NCBI GenBank assembly: GCA_035556715.1
Contig: DATMER010000118.1
Location: 1-64,000 of the forward strand
Source of the DNA: DATMER01 sp035556715
GTDB lineage: Bacteria; Acidobacteriota; Thermoanaerobaculia; Multivoradales; UBA5704
Length of the DNA stretch: 64,000 nt
Reading direction: 5' to 3'
Every line of letters starts with the position of its first letter. The first letter of the stretch is position 1. Shown here one piece after another: positions 7,740 to 15,678 of this stretch. The position numbers and the translations under genes are program-made. Below the pieces are notes generated by a model. It saw only the letters and a program-made list of their open reading frames with translations, had not been told where the DNA came from and did not search any database.

Positions 7740-8081
7740 CTACACCCCCAGCCGGAAGAGCGACGCTTCCGGGGCGACCGCGTACTCGGCGTAGGTGCCG
7801 CTGACGGCCGGAGGCATCGCCCAGAAGGCGACGCGCTCGCCGATCCATCCCGGATCGACCCCGGCTCCGGCCTCCTCCACGACTCCCGCGCCCTCGGTGC
7901 CCGGAATCCAGGGCAGGTCCGGGCGCCGGTAGACGCCTCGGCGGCGCTCCGTGTCCGAGAAGTTCACTCCGGCCGCGTGAACCCGGATCAGGACCTGTCC
8001 CGGCCCGGGTTCCGGCCGCGGGGCCTCGGAGAGCCTCAGGACCTTGGGCTCCCCCAGCTCGGCTGCGATGATGGCGCGCAT
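7740..8081 (-). pseudogene. Truncated quinone oxidoreductase (GroES-like part only)
   Basis: 113 residues beginning MRAIIAAELGEPKVLRLSEA, the N-terminal GroES-like domain of zinc-less NADPH:quinone oxidoreductases (VHAAGVNFSDTERRRGVY, PWIPGTEGAGVVEEAG, GERVAFW). Family members have about 320 residues; here a stop follows SLFRLGV, before the Rossmann NADPH-binding domain, so the protein cannot be an enzyme as it stands. It is divergent from the hybrid kinase gene and its end is nine bases from the carbonic anhydrase start. A second, more decayed copy of the same 5' end lies at 15343-15493. Translation of the remnant remains possible, because the frame up to the stop is intact. Confidence 0.7.
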
Positions 8082-8134
8082 GACCAGAAGTCTATGCGTA
8101 GTTTGCCCCCGATCGGGTGTAGCATGGCCCTTGC

Positions 8135-11100
8135 ATGGCTGCAAAAAAACGAAACCCAAACGGGTCTTCTCCCGAGACCAAAAATACCCCCCCCCCCGCG
8201 GTGGAGCGTAGTGTGGAAGTTCCTCCGATCGTCGGTATCGGCGCTTCGGCCGGCGGGCTCGAGGCGTTCACCCAGATGCTCGGCGCCATGCCGGTCGATA
8301 CCGGCATGGCCTTCGTCCTCGTGCAGCACCTGGCTCCCAAACATGCCAGCCTGCTATCGGAGATCCTGTCCCGGGCCACCTCCATGCCCGTCATGGAGGT
8401 CCACGACGAGCCGCAGGTGAAGCCGAACTGCGTCTACGTCATCCCGCCCAACCGCAACATGATCGTCTCGGGAGGGGTCCTGCAACTGCTTCCCCGGGAG
8501 GAAGCCCGCAACAAATACCGGCCCATCGATTGCTTCCTCCGCTCCCTGGCGGAAGACCAGGGAAACCGAGCGATCGGCGTGATCTTGTCCGGTACGGCCA
8601 CCGACGGCACCCTCGGGCTGGAGGAGATCAAGGCCGAGGGCGGGATCACCTTCGCGCAGGACGACACGGCCCAGCAGAGCAGCATGCCGCACAGCGCCAT
8701 CGCCACCGGCTGCGTGGACTTCGTGCTCTCCCCGGCCGGGATCGCCGGCGAGATCGGGCGCATCGCCCGCCATCCTCACGTGGCCCTGTCGACGCCAGCC
8801 AGCCGCAAGGCGCTTGCCGGCGAGCTGGACTCCGGCAAGATCCTGGAGATCCTGCGCAAGGCCATGGACGTCGACTTCAGCCAATACAAGGCGAGCAGCC
8901 TCTGCCGCCGCATCACACGCCGCATGGTCCTGCTCAAGATCGAGGGGGCGCAAGACTACGCGCGATTCCTCCGCAAGAACCCCGGGGAAGTGGAGGCCCT
9001 CTACCAGGACATCCTCATCAACGTGACGAGGTTCTTCCGCGACCCGGAAACGTTCGAGGCGCTCAAGGCCACGATCCTGCCCAGGCTGTTCAAGAACCGC
9101 TCCCCGAGCGAACCGGTGCGCGTCTGGGTACCGGGGTGCTCGACCGGCGAGGAGGCCTACTCCATCGCGATCCTCTTCGCCGAGCTCACCGAGGCCAAGG
9201 GCAATCGGTACCCGATCCAGGTCTTCGCCACCGACCTGAACGGAACCGTCATCGAGAAGGCCCGCGCGGGCGTGTACCCGAAGGGCATCGAGCACGACGT
9301 CTCGCCGGAGCGCCTGCGGCACTTCTTCGCGGAGGTGGACGGCAGCTACCGCGTCAGCAAGACGATCCGCGACATGTGCGTGTTCGCCCGGCACAACGTG
9401 CTGACCGACCCGCCCTTCTCCCAGATGGACCTCATCTCTTGCCGCAACCTGCTCATCTACCTGGAGCCGGCGCTGCAACAGAAGGTCGTGCCGCTCCTGC
9501 ACTATGCCCTGAAGCCGGCCGGCTTCCTCGTGCTGGGGAGCTCGGAGACGATCGGCTCCTACCGCGACCTGTTCGAGGTGGCGGACGCCAAGCACAAGAG
9601 CTACTCCAAGAAACCCTCCAACCGCCGGTTGGACCTCGGCCAGCCTGCCAGACGGGATCGAGGAGAGCCTGGCCACGGCCGGGGCCGCTCGCAACAAGCC
9701 GGGACTACGACCGACGTGCAGAAAGAGGCCGATCGCGTCCTCCTCGCGAGATATGTGCCGCCCGGCGTGGTGGTCAATGCCGATCTGGAGATCCTGCAGT
9801 TCCGCGGGGACACCGAACCGTATCTTGCGCCAGCGCCGGGCAAGGCGAGCCTGAACCTGCTCAGGATGGTGCGGGAGGGACTGGCGGTCACGCTGCGGGC
9901 CGCGATCAACAAGGCCAGGAAAGAGAAGGCCTCGGTCCGCGAGGCGGGATTGCAGGTCAAGATCCAGGGCGAAACCCGGGAGGTCAATCTGGAGGTGGTT
10001 CGCCTCAAGGGGAGCTCGGCAGGGCAAGGAGGCTTCCTGATCCTGTTTGAAGAGCCCGCCCCTCCATCCTCGGCCTCTCTCCCGCGCGGGAAGCCCCGGG
10101 CCAAGGCTGCCGCTGCCGCGGAGGACGAGGCCCTCCAGGAAGAGAATGCCCGCCTGGAGCAGGAGCTGGCCGCGACCCGCGAATACCTCCAATCGGTGAT
10201 CGAGCAGCAGGAAACCACCAACGAAGAGCTGCAGTCCGCCAACGAGGAGGCACAGTCGGCCAACGAGGAGCTGCAGAGCATCAACGAAGAGCTGGAGACC
10301 TCCAAGGAGGAGATCCAGTCGAGCAACGAAGAGCTGGTCACGGTCAACGACGAGCTGCAGAACCGCAACGCGGAGCTGAACCTGCTCAACAACGACCTGT
10401 TCAACGTCCTCAGCAGCGTCCAGACGGCCATCGTCATCATCGGGCAGAACCTGCGCGTCCGGCGCTTTACGCCGATGGCGGAAAAGCTTTTCAACCTCAT
10501 ATCCACCGACATCGGCCGGCCGATCAGCGACTTCAAGCTCAACTTCAGCCTCCCCGATCTGGAGCCGTTGCTGGCGGAGGTGATCGACACGGCCAGCCCC
10601 AGGGAACGCGAGGTCCAGGACAGACAGGGTCTTTGGTACTCGCTGCGCATTCAGCCCTACAAGACCCTGGAGAACAGGATCGACGGCGCGGTGATCATGC
10701 TCGTCGACATCAATACGCTGCGGCGCGCCCGCGAATATGCCGAGAGCATCGTGGCGACCGTGAGCGAATCCCTCCTGGTGCTGGACGCGAACCTGTGCGT
10801 GCAGACCGCGAGCCAGTCGTTCTATCAAACCTTCAAGGAAAGGCCGGAAACGACGGAGAACCGCTATCTTTACGAGCTCGGAGAGGGTCAATGGAACATT
10901 CCCGACCTGCGCCGGCTCCTGGAAAAGATCAGGCTTCACGGCAACGGCGTGGAAGGCTACGAGGTGGAACAGGAGTTCGAGCACATCGGCCGGAAGACCA
11001 TGCTGCTCAACGCCAGGCGGTTCTTTCAGGAGAGCGGCCAGAGGTCGTTGATCCTGCTCGCCATCGAAGACATAACCCGAAGAAAGGAGCTGGAAACGGC

Positions 11101-12271
11101 CCTGCACCAGCGCGTCGAGGATCTGGCCGCGGCCGACCGCAGCAAGAACGAGTTCCTGGCGCTTCTGGCCCACGAGCTGCGCAACCCCCTGGCCCCCCTG
11201 CGCAATGCCGCGCACGTGCTGGAGACCGCCGGCGCCGACGGCGCCGTGGTGGAGCAGGCGCGCCACATGATGAACCGGCAGATTCAGAACATGAGCCGGT
11301 TGATCGAAGACCTGCTCGACGTCTCCCGCATCACCCGGGGCGAAGTCCGCCTGCGCCGGGAGCGGGTCGAGCTGGCGGCCTTTCTCAGGCACGCGGTGGA
11401 GATCGCCCAGCCCCTCATGGAGGCACGCGGCCAAGAGCTCTCGATCTCGCTGCCGCGCGAGCCGGTCTACCTCGACGCGGACCCCACCCGGCTGGACCAG
11501 ATCTTCGGCAACCTGCTGAACAACGCTTCCAAGTTCACCCCCTCCGGCGGCCATTGCTGGGTAACGGCCGAGCTGGTGACCGACGGGCCTGAGACTCCAG
11601 GCAAGGTCGTGGTGCGGGTACGCGACGACGGCAGCGGCATGGCTCGGGAAACGCTGCCGCGCGTCTTCGATCTGTTCATGCAGGCGGACCGCTCGTACGA
11701 TCGCACGGGAGGGGGATTGGGAATCGGGCTGACGCTGGTGCAACGTCTCGTCGAGCTGCACGGCGGCAGCGTCGAAGCCTTCAGCGCGGGTCTGGGAGGG
11801 GGCAGCGAGATCGTGGTGCGCCTGCCCATCCTGGCACCCGTGAACCGGGAATCGGAGCGGCGCGGCACCACTGGTTCGCTCTCCCCTGCCACAGCCGCGC
11901 CGCGCCGCGTCCTGGTGGTGGACGACAACGTGGATTCGGCCGAGAGCCTGGCTCTTCTCCTGCGCTTGAAGGGATATGTAGTGGAAGTCGCCTACGATGG
12001 CCCCGGGGCACTGAAAACGGCCGGCTCGTTCCATCCCGAGGTCGTCATGCTCGACATCGGCTTGCCCGGGCTGGACGGCTACCAGGTTGCCGCCCGGCTG
12101 CGCCGGCGGCGGCGGACTGCGAAGGCGCTGCTCCTGGCCTTGACCGGCTACGGGCGGGAGGAGGACGAGCTCCGCTCGCAGCAGGCCGGATTCGACCATC
12201 ACCTGACCAAGCCGGTCGACCCCCAGGTCATCTATGATCTGCTCGACCGCCCCTACCCAGCCACCGAATAG
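8135..12271 (+). CDS. CheB-CheR-PAS-histidine kinase-receiver hybrid
   Basis: 1378 residues, cytoplasmic. Domains: CheB methylesterase (about 30-210; triad Ser38 in GASAGG, His65 in QHLAP, Asp157 in ATDGT); CheR methyltransferase (about 230-495; VPGCSTGEEAYS for SAM); a long Glu/Gln/Asn-rich coiled coil of repeated NEELQS units (about 660-765); two PAS domains (about 770-1000); HisKA with phospho-acceptor His1013 (LLAHELRNPL); HATPase (LDQIFGNLLNNASKF, GGGLGIGLTLV); and a receiver with Asp1307 (VVMLDIGLPG). The architecture is a known one-piece sensory system. It lacks the CheB receiver, so CheB is likely controlled from within the fusion. The 3' end is duplicated at 15586-15618. No chemotaxis genes are nearby. 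Confidence 0.93.
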   Translation: MAAKKRNPNGSSPETKNTPPPAVERSVEVPPIVGIGASAGGLEAFTQMLGAMPVDTGMAFVLVQHLAPKHASLLSEILSRATSMPVMEVHDEPQVKPNCVYVIPPNRNMIVSGGVLQLLPREEARNKYRPIDCFLRSLAEDQGNRAIGVILSGTATDGTLGLEEIKAEGGITFAQDDTAQQSSMPHSAIATGCVDFVLSPAGIAGEIGRIARHPHVALSTPASRKALAGELDSGKILEILRKAMDVDFSQYKASSLCRRITRRMVLLKIEGAQDYARFLRKNPGEVEALYQDILINVTRFFRDPETFEALKATILPRLFKNRSPSEPVRVWVPGCSTGEEAYSIAILFAELTEAKGNRYPIQVFATDLNGTVIEKARAGVYPKGIEHDVSPERLRHFFAEVDGSYRVSKTIRDMCVFARHNVLTDPPFSQMDLISCRNLLIYLEPALQQKVVPLLHYALKPAGFLVLGSSETIGSYRDLFEVADAKHKSYSKKPSNRRLDLGQPARRDRGEPGHGRGRSQQAGTTTDVQKEADRVLLARYVPPGVVVNADLEILQFRGDTEPYLAPAPGKASLNLLRMVREGLAVTLRAAINKARKEKASVREAGLQVKIQGETREVNLEVVRLKGSSAGQGGFLILFEEPAPPSSASLPRGKPRAKAAAAAEDEALQEENARLEQELAATREYLQSVIEQQETTNEELQSANEEAQSANEELQSINEELETSKEEIQSSNEELVTVNDELQNRNAELNLLNNDLFNVLSSVQTAIVIIGQNLRVRRFTPMAEKLFNLISTDIGRPISDFKLNFSLPDLEPLLAEVIDTASPREREVQDRQGLWYSLRIQPYKTLENRIDGAVIMLVDINTLRRAREYAESIVATVSESLLVLDANLCVQTASQSFYQTFKERPETTENRYLYELGEGQWNIPDLRRLLEKIRLHGNGVEGYEVEQEFEHIGRKTMLLNARRFFQESGQRSLILLAIEDITRRKELETALHQRVEDLAAADRSKNEFLALLAHELRNPLAPLRNAAHVLETAGADGAVVEQARHMMNRQIQNMSRLIEDLLDVSRITRGEVRLRRERVELAAFLRHAVEIAQPLMEARGQELSISLPREPVYLDADPTRLDQIFGNLLNNASKFTPSGGHCWVTAELVTDGPETPGKVVVRVRDDGSGMARETLPRVFDLFMQADRSYDRTGGGLGIGLTLVQRLVELHGGSVEAFSAGLGGGSEIVVRLPILAPVNRESERRGTTGSLSPATAAPRRVLVVDDNVDSAESLALLLRLKGYVVEVAYDGPGALKTAGSFHPEVVMLDIGLPGLDGYQVAARLRRRRRTAKALLLALTGYGREEDELRSQQAGFDHHLTKPVDPQVIYDLLDRPYPATE

Positions 12272-12424
12272 CTCGAGAACTCCGCATTAAACCTCTCGGC
12301 CGGGCAGCGACCCGCCACCAAAGGAGCGCACTGCTGCCACGGAACTCCGGGCTCTCCCGCGGGTCGGAAGCGGTCTTGGCGCGGCCATGTGCAGGGCGGA
12401 TCTTGCCCAGGGAGTTGGAGTTCA

Positions 12425-12443
12425 CCTTGCTCATCGAGCAAGG
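12425..12443 (-). terminator. Hairpin overlapping the stop of the SAF-domain gene
   Basis: CCTTGCTC-ATC-GAGCAAGG, a perfect eight-pair stem with a three-base loop that includes the minus-strand TGA at 12431-12433. There is no T-run after it, so termination is a weak inference. Confidence 0.3.
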
Positions 12444-13219
12444 AAGACATCCGAGTTCCCGAGGGCCGCTCCCACTTCCTTTTGCTTGACAGCGTCCATG
12501 GCAACCGTCAACTGAACATTCTCATTTTGCTGATCGACTGCCAGGACAAATGCATCAGCTTCAACAGCGGGGAGACGAACTCCTTGTAGATTTCGTGTAG
12601 AGAGGATCAAGGTCACTTTCGAGCCCGGAATGACTCCTGAATTAAAGGTCCCGGGAGCCAACCGTACGGAGAGAATAACGCGCTGCTTCCCCGGCAAAAG
12701 TTTGGGGATCGACGCTGGACCGAGCTGGTCATTTTGGATGACCTGCCCGAGAGCTACAGACTTCAGTAGATAACGACCAATGACTTTCTGTTGATCCAAA
12801 ACATTTTCCACCCGCCGGGGCTTTAACTTTAACGCCAAATCCTCCTGGCGTACTAGGTGATAGGCTGGTAAGCTCACCTTGGCGGTGACCACCTCCATTT
12901 GGGGCTCAAAGCGGGTCAGAACGAAGATCGCGAAGACTCGACATAGTAGGGCAGTTACGAGGAGTAGCCCCGTGAAGGCAATCAGTCCTTCCCTCTTCGT
13001 GAAGCTTGGTACTCTTTCCTTCGCGCACGCACCGAGGATGTCGAGGACCTCTTCAGGGGTAATACCAGTTGTGAGGGCAAGATTAGAAAGCCCGTCATAG
13101 AATTCCGGACCAATAGCTCTCCAAAGATCATCCGAGCTATTTATATCCTCGTTGCCAAGGAGAATCCGAATGCTGACGAGGCGCTCTTTCTTAAGATCAC
13201 TGAGGTCGGTTGTCACCAT
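12431..13219 (-). CDS. Membrane protein with SAF / CpaB-like domain
   Basis: 262 residues. Residues 1-75 are soluble, with ITPEEVLDILGACAKE in a helical stretch. One membrane helix spans about 77-101 (LIAFTGLLLVTALLCRVFAI). A SAF-type domain follows (about 108-170: AKVSLPAYHLVRQEDLALKL, then VIGRYLLKSVALGQVI), with a beta-rich tail resembling the RcpC region of CpaB (VILSVRLAPGTFNSGVIPGS). CpaB and FlgA proteins act in the envelope in pilus or flagellar assembly, but no tad or flagellar genes are here. It is the last gene of a three-gene minus-strand set, 23 bases after its neighbour. The ribosome site is weak, and a GTG one codon inside is an alternative start. Confidence 0.6.
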   Translation of the reverse strand: MVTTDLSDLKKERLVSIRILLGNEDINSSDDLWRAIGPEFYDGLSNLALTTGITPEEVLDILGACAKERVPSFTKREGLIAFTGLLLVTALLCRVFAIFVLTRFEPQMEVVTAKVSLPAYHLVRQEDLALKLKPRRVENVLDQQKVIGRYLLKSVALGQVIQNDQLGPASIPKLLPGKQRVILSVRLAPGTFNSGVIPGSKVTLILSTRNLQGVRLPAVEADAFVLAVDQQNENVQLTVAMDAVKQKEVGAALGNSDVFLAR

Positions 13220-13242
13220 GGCAGATTAAGTCCCGCTGATAC

Positions 13243-13647
13243 TTAATCGTCATTATTCCAGAAAGAGGTGTCATCGTCACCTGCCAACTCCTCGACTTCA
13301 CCGCCGGGCAGTTCTGATTCCATGATATACCTCTCATCTACTCCGCCAATCTCTCCGCGTCCTACCTCTATTAGAGACACTGCTTGCCAGAATGGAGTGT
13401 CGTCATCGCCGGGGAGATCAGACATTAGGACAACTCCGAACCTCCTTTCCTTAGCGACTTCGATTAACCGGTTGATCAAGTCTTCACTAGGGATCTCTTC
13501 CAAAAGCCGGAGGCTAGTATTAGCCTCGACCAACCTCTCCCGTAGTCTCTGGGGTTGCTCTGGCCATAGTTGCTCGAATCGGGACAAATCTGCTTTGTTG
13601 AGCAAGCGGATGAACTCAAGCCTGAGATCATAGGTTCGATCACTCAT
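13243..13647 (-). CDS. Small acidic protein with repeated DDDTxFW motif, unknown
   Basis: 134 residues, no signal peptide or membrane helix. The N-terminal 75 residues are predicted helical (YDLRLEFIRLLNKADLSRFE, then SLRLLEEIPSEDLINRLIEV). The C-terminal half holds two copies of a short motif, LPGDDDTPFW and LAGDDDTSFW, the second almost at the end of the chain (NNDD terminus). An AAGGAGAA site five bases before the ATG gives a confident start. It sits between the two membrane-protein genes of the island, 78 and 23 bases from them. The family is not recognised. The repeated acidic-Trp motifs could be docking peptides for the membrane partners, which is speculation. Confidence 0.6.
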   Translation of the reverse strand: MSDRTYDLRLEFIRLLNKADLSRFEQLWPEQPQRLRERLVEANTSLRLLEEIPSEDLINRLIEVAKERRFGVVLMSDLPGDDDTPFWQAVSLIEVGRGEIGGVDERYIMESELPGGEVEELAGDDDTSFWNNDD

Positions 13648-13725
13648 AAATTCTCCTTCCCGGTCTCACGTCGTCGGCTCTCAGAACCAAACGAGGAGTA
13701 TCCAGCTCTGGTGAAGAGCAGGAGA

Positions 13726-15120
13726 CTACGTTGATCCACCACATCGTCTATCCTGGATTGTACGAGGGAAAATTTTGTAGGACAGAAGGACGGAATCACC
13801 AGGTTGCAAAGAAGTCGTTAAGTTAAAATAGTAAAGATTGGTTCCTTCCACAGTGACGCGGCCGGAATTGACTACAGCTGAATCCCATTCATATTCAAAT
13901 CCTTCAGGTAAGGTATCAACCAAGACGAGGTCGCTGGCAAGCTTCTGCGGGTCGGCATTGCGGAGCCCGAGGCTGACGGAGATCGCCGAGCTATTTAGGA
14001 TCGGAGAAGCGCCACGCGTCAGTGCTAGCACAGCTTCTCCCTTTTGCCGGTAGTACGTCGCAGGTGAGTCAGAGGCATCGCTGTAGGTAGGTAGATCGTT
14101 TAGCCCCTTGGGGGGATTGCCGAAAAGCATGCGTTTCGATATGCTCTCCCAGAGTTCTACTTCCTCCTCAACATCGGTGGGCTTACGGCCGTAGCCGAGC
14201 TGCGTCAGCAACTCCCACCGATAAAGATCGAATGCTCCCTTAACCAAACTACCCCACGCCAAGGCGCGGCCGACGGACTGTCTATATAACCAATAAGCCA
14301 GCGAAGCGAATAGAAAGATCTGGATCAGCCACTTGGTACCCATACCAGGACTCGACAGGGCTTCAGCATGAGTGATACCAGCCAACGCCAGAGAGATCGC
14401 AAGCAGTGCTGAAAGAGTCGTCGAGTTGATCATGAAATCCAGATTAGCCTTTGCTGCGTCGATCGTTTCAGAGTAACTGCTCTCCACTTTCGCGATTAGA
14501 CGTGGCCAAAGAGGAATGGCGGACATCCCATAGCGCCGGCGGGGATAAGATTCAAAGCTTCGGATCACGTTGCCCAAGCGCGTCGGCAGCACCGAGGGTC
14601 TTTCTGGAAAGTCCGACTGTAGACTGCGAGCAACAACCCCCATCAGAGAATTGATATCATTTACAGAATCTTCGAGAGTTTCTAGCTTGCGTGAGCCCGT
14701 AAGCGATCTTGCTGCCTTCTCATGTGCCAGTTCCTGAATCCTGCGCTTTAGCTCTAGACGCAGCTTTGGCAGCCCATCTTGTTGTGCAAGGAGGACATCC
14801 AACTGGGCTTGATATCGCCTCACTCTCCTCCAGCCGATCCATGTGTCCCTCCAAGGATAACCTTCATATAGACGCACATGAGGGACATTGAGGCTGTATA
14901 AGAGACCACTTACTATAATCACAACCAACGTCAATACAAGGATCTCCCATTTCTCTTCAAGAGCCATCAAGGGAGCGAGCAATGGCAACCCTGGACCGAT
15001 CGGGACTATAGGAATGACTAGAAGTCGGAAAAGAATGGTGAAAACCGTTACTGGGAAAAGAGTTCCCAAGACCTGAGTTGTCGTGAATTTACCAGAGATC
15101 GCCGAAAGAAGTCCGCTCAT
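13726..15120 (-). CDS. Multi-pass membrane protein with DUF11-like C-terminus
   Basis: 464 residues. Two hydrophobic segments near the start (about 20-50 and 58-82), then a long charged helical region (about 95-215, QAQLDVLLAQQDGLPKLRLE), two more membrane helices (about 232-250 and 266-284), and a C-terminal beta domain (about 365-455). The end of that domain looks like a DUF11/conserved-repeat module (DLVLVDTLPEGFEYEW, then LQPGDSVLLSYKI). DUF11 modules are normally in surface proteins, so the C-terminus may be outside the membrane. A GAGGA motif lies upstream of the ATG. First gene of the three-gene island set. Function unknown; neither a transporter nor an enzyme signature is present. Confidence 0.6.
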   Translation of the reverse strand: MSGLLSAISGKFTTTQVLGTLFPVTVFTILFRLLVIPIVPIGPGLPLLAPLMALEEKWEILVLTLVVIIVSGLLYSLNVPHVRLYEGYPWRDTWIGWRRVRRYQAQLDVLLAQQDGLPKLRLELKRRIQELAHEKAARSLTGSRKLETLEDSVNDINSLMGVVARSLQSDFPERPSVLPTRLGNVIRSFESYPRRRYGMSAIPLWPRLIAKVESSYSETIDAAKANLDFMINSTTLSALLAISLALAGITHAEALSSPGMGTKWLIQIFLFASLAYWLYRQSVGRALAWGSLVKGAFDLYRWELLTQLGYGRKPTDVEEEVELWESISKRMLFGNPPKGLNDLPTYSDASDSPATYYRQKGEAVLALTRGASPILNSSAISVSLGLRNADPQKLASDLVLVDTLPEGFEYEWDSAVVNSGRVTVEGTNLYYFNLTTSLQPGDSVLLSYKIFPRTIQDRRCGGST

Positions 15121-15129
15121 AAGGAGTCC

Positions 15130-15333
15130 TCAAATGCATGCGACTGCCGAAGCAACCGGGCTCAATAGCCAGTATAGCTTAAGGAAGTCACGGACTTCTA
15201 GCACATAGAGGAATTGCTCTATATACTCGCGCGGAAGGGGTCGTAAATGGGTTGACGCTTGGTTCGTCGCCTCGTGGAGTTGCATGGATCTGCACCGCCT
15301 GCCCCGCTTCGATCCGGGCCGTGAGTGGACCAC
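15130..15333 (-). pseudogene. Possible 3' end of a lost island gene
   Basis: An open frame whose last 40 residues (REYIEQFLYVLEVRDFLKLY and a hydrophobic tail) have the lower-GC composition of the island. It stops nine bases before the start of the 464-residue membrane protein, as an upstream operon gene would. Its N-terminal part runs into the patch of gene remnants and has unrelated composition. It may be a truncated fourth island gene or chance. Confidence 0.25.
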
Positions 15334-15342
15334 GCCGTAGGC

Positions 15343-15493
15343 GGCAAGTCCAGGCGCCGGTAGACGCCTCGGCGGCGCTCCGTGTACGAGAAGTTCACTC
15401 CGGCCGCGTGAACCCGGATCAGGACTTGTCCCGACCCGGGCTCGAGCCTCAGGATCTCGGGCTCTCCAATTCGGTTGCGACGATGGCGCGCAT
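15343..15493 (-). pseudogene. Second, frameshifted copy of the quinone oxidoreductase 5' end
   Basis: Closely matches 7910-8081, the 5' end of the truncated oxidoreductase, with a deletion of about 20 bases and scattered changes. The start MRAIVATELES is followed by a one-base deletion that brings a stop at codon 15, while the other frame continues the homology (EILRL). A clear dead duplicate. Confidence 0.75.
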
Positions 15494-15525
15494 TCCTTTA
15501 CGCTCTATCCAGTAGGATCTCCCCT

Positions 15526-15585
15526 ATGGAAGCCGCTCCCCCCAAGTCTGGCTGCGCGGCCCCGTTCCAGGCGTTTCGCTTCTCC
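15526..15585 (+). pseudogene. 5' fragment of a DinB-type gene
   Basis: Matches the first 60-odd bases of the DinB gene at 20222 (reading AAGTCTGGCTGCGCGGCCCC against AAGTCTGGCTCCGCGGTCCT), with a few bases missing after ATGGAA and a broken frame. It is directly followed by the duplicated end of the kinase gene. Confidence 0.65.
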
Positions 15586-15618
15586 GGTCATCTACGACCT
15601 GCTCGACCGCCCCCACCC
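15586..15618 (+). repeat. Duplicate of the hybrid-kinase 3' end
   Basis: 33 bases matching 12226-12258 with three T-to-C differences, all in third codon positions. It still reads VIYDLLDRPHP-stop. The rest of 15619-15678 holds nothing recognised. Confidence 0.7.
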
Positions 15619-15678
15619 GTAGAAGGCTCGCTTCGATAGGATCTCAGAAGCCCTTCACATTGCGTGGAGGAGGATTCG

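Larger units (their letters stand above)
12259..15585. mobile_element. Low-GC island bounded by copies of the kinase 3' end
   Basis: The DNA from about 12.47 to 15.25 kb is visibly poorer in G+C (about half, by eye) than both flanks and uses different codons. It lies between two direct copies of the histidine kinase gene's last codons: 12226-12258 and 15586-15618, 33 bases differing by three third-position T-to-C changes. It carries three minus-strand genes and a possible fourth fragment. No transposase, integrase or clean terminal repeats are visible, so the mechanism of entry is unknown. A homologous-recombination or illegitimate duplication event is an alternative to transfer. Confidence 0.45.

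Noticed and set aside
8354..12202. Long antisense frame opposite the hybrid kinase
   Set aside because: The plus-strand frame contains all CheB, CheR, HisKA and receiver motifs; the antisense product has none.
12431..13219. Tad pilus CpaB
   Set aside because: The SAF-like part fits, but no other tad gene is present and the N-terminal domain is different.
15130..15333. Confident small gene upstream of the island membrane protein
   Set aside because: Only its last part has island-like composition and there is no ribosome site; kept as a low-confidence fragment.
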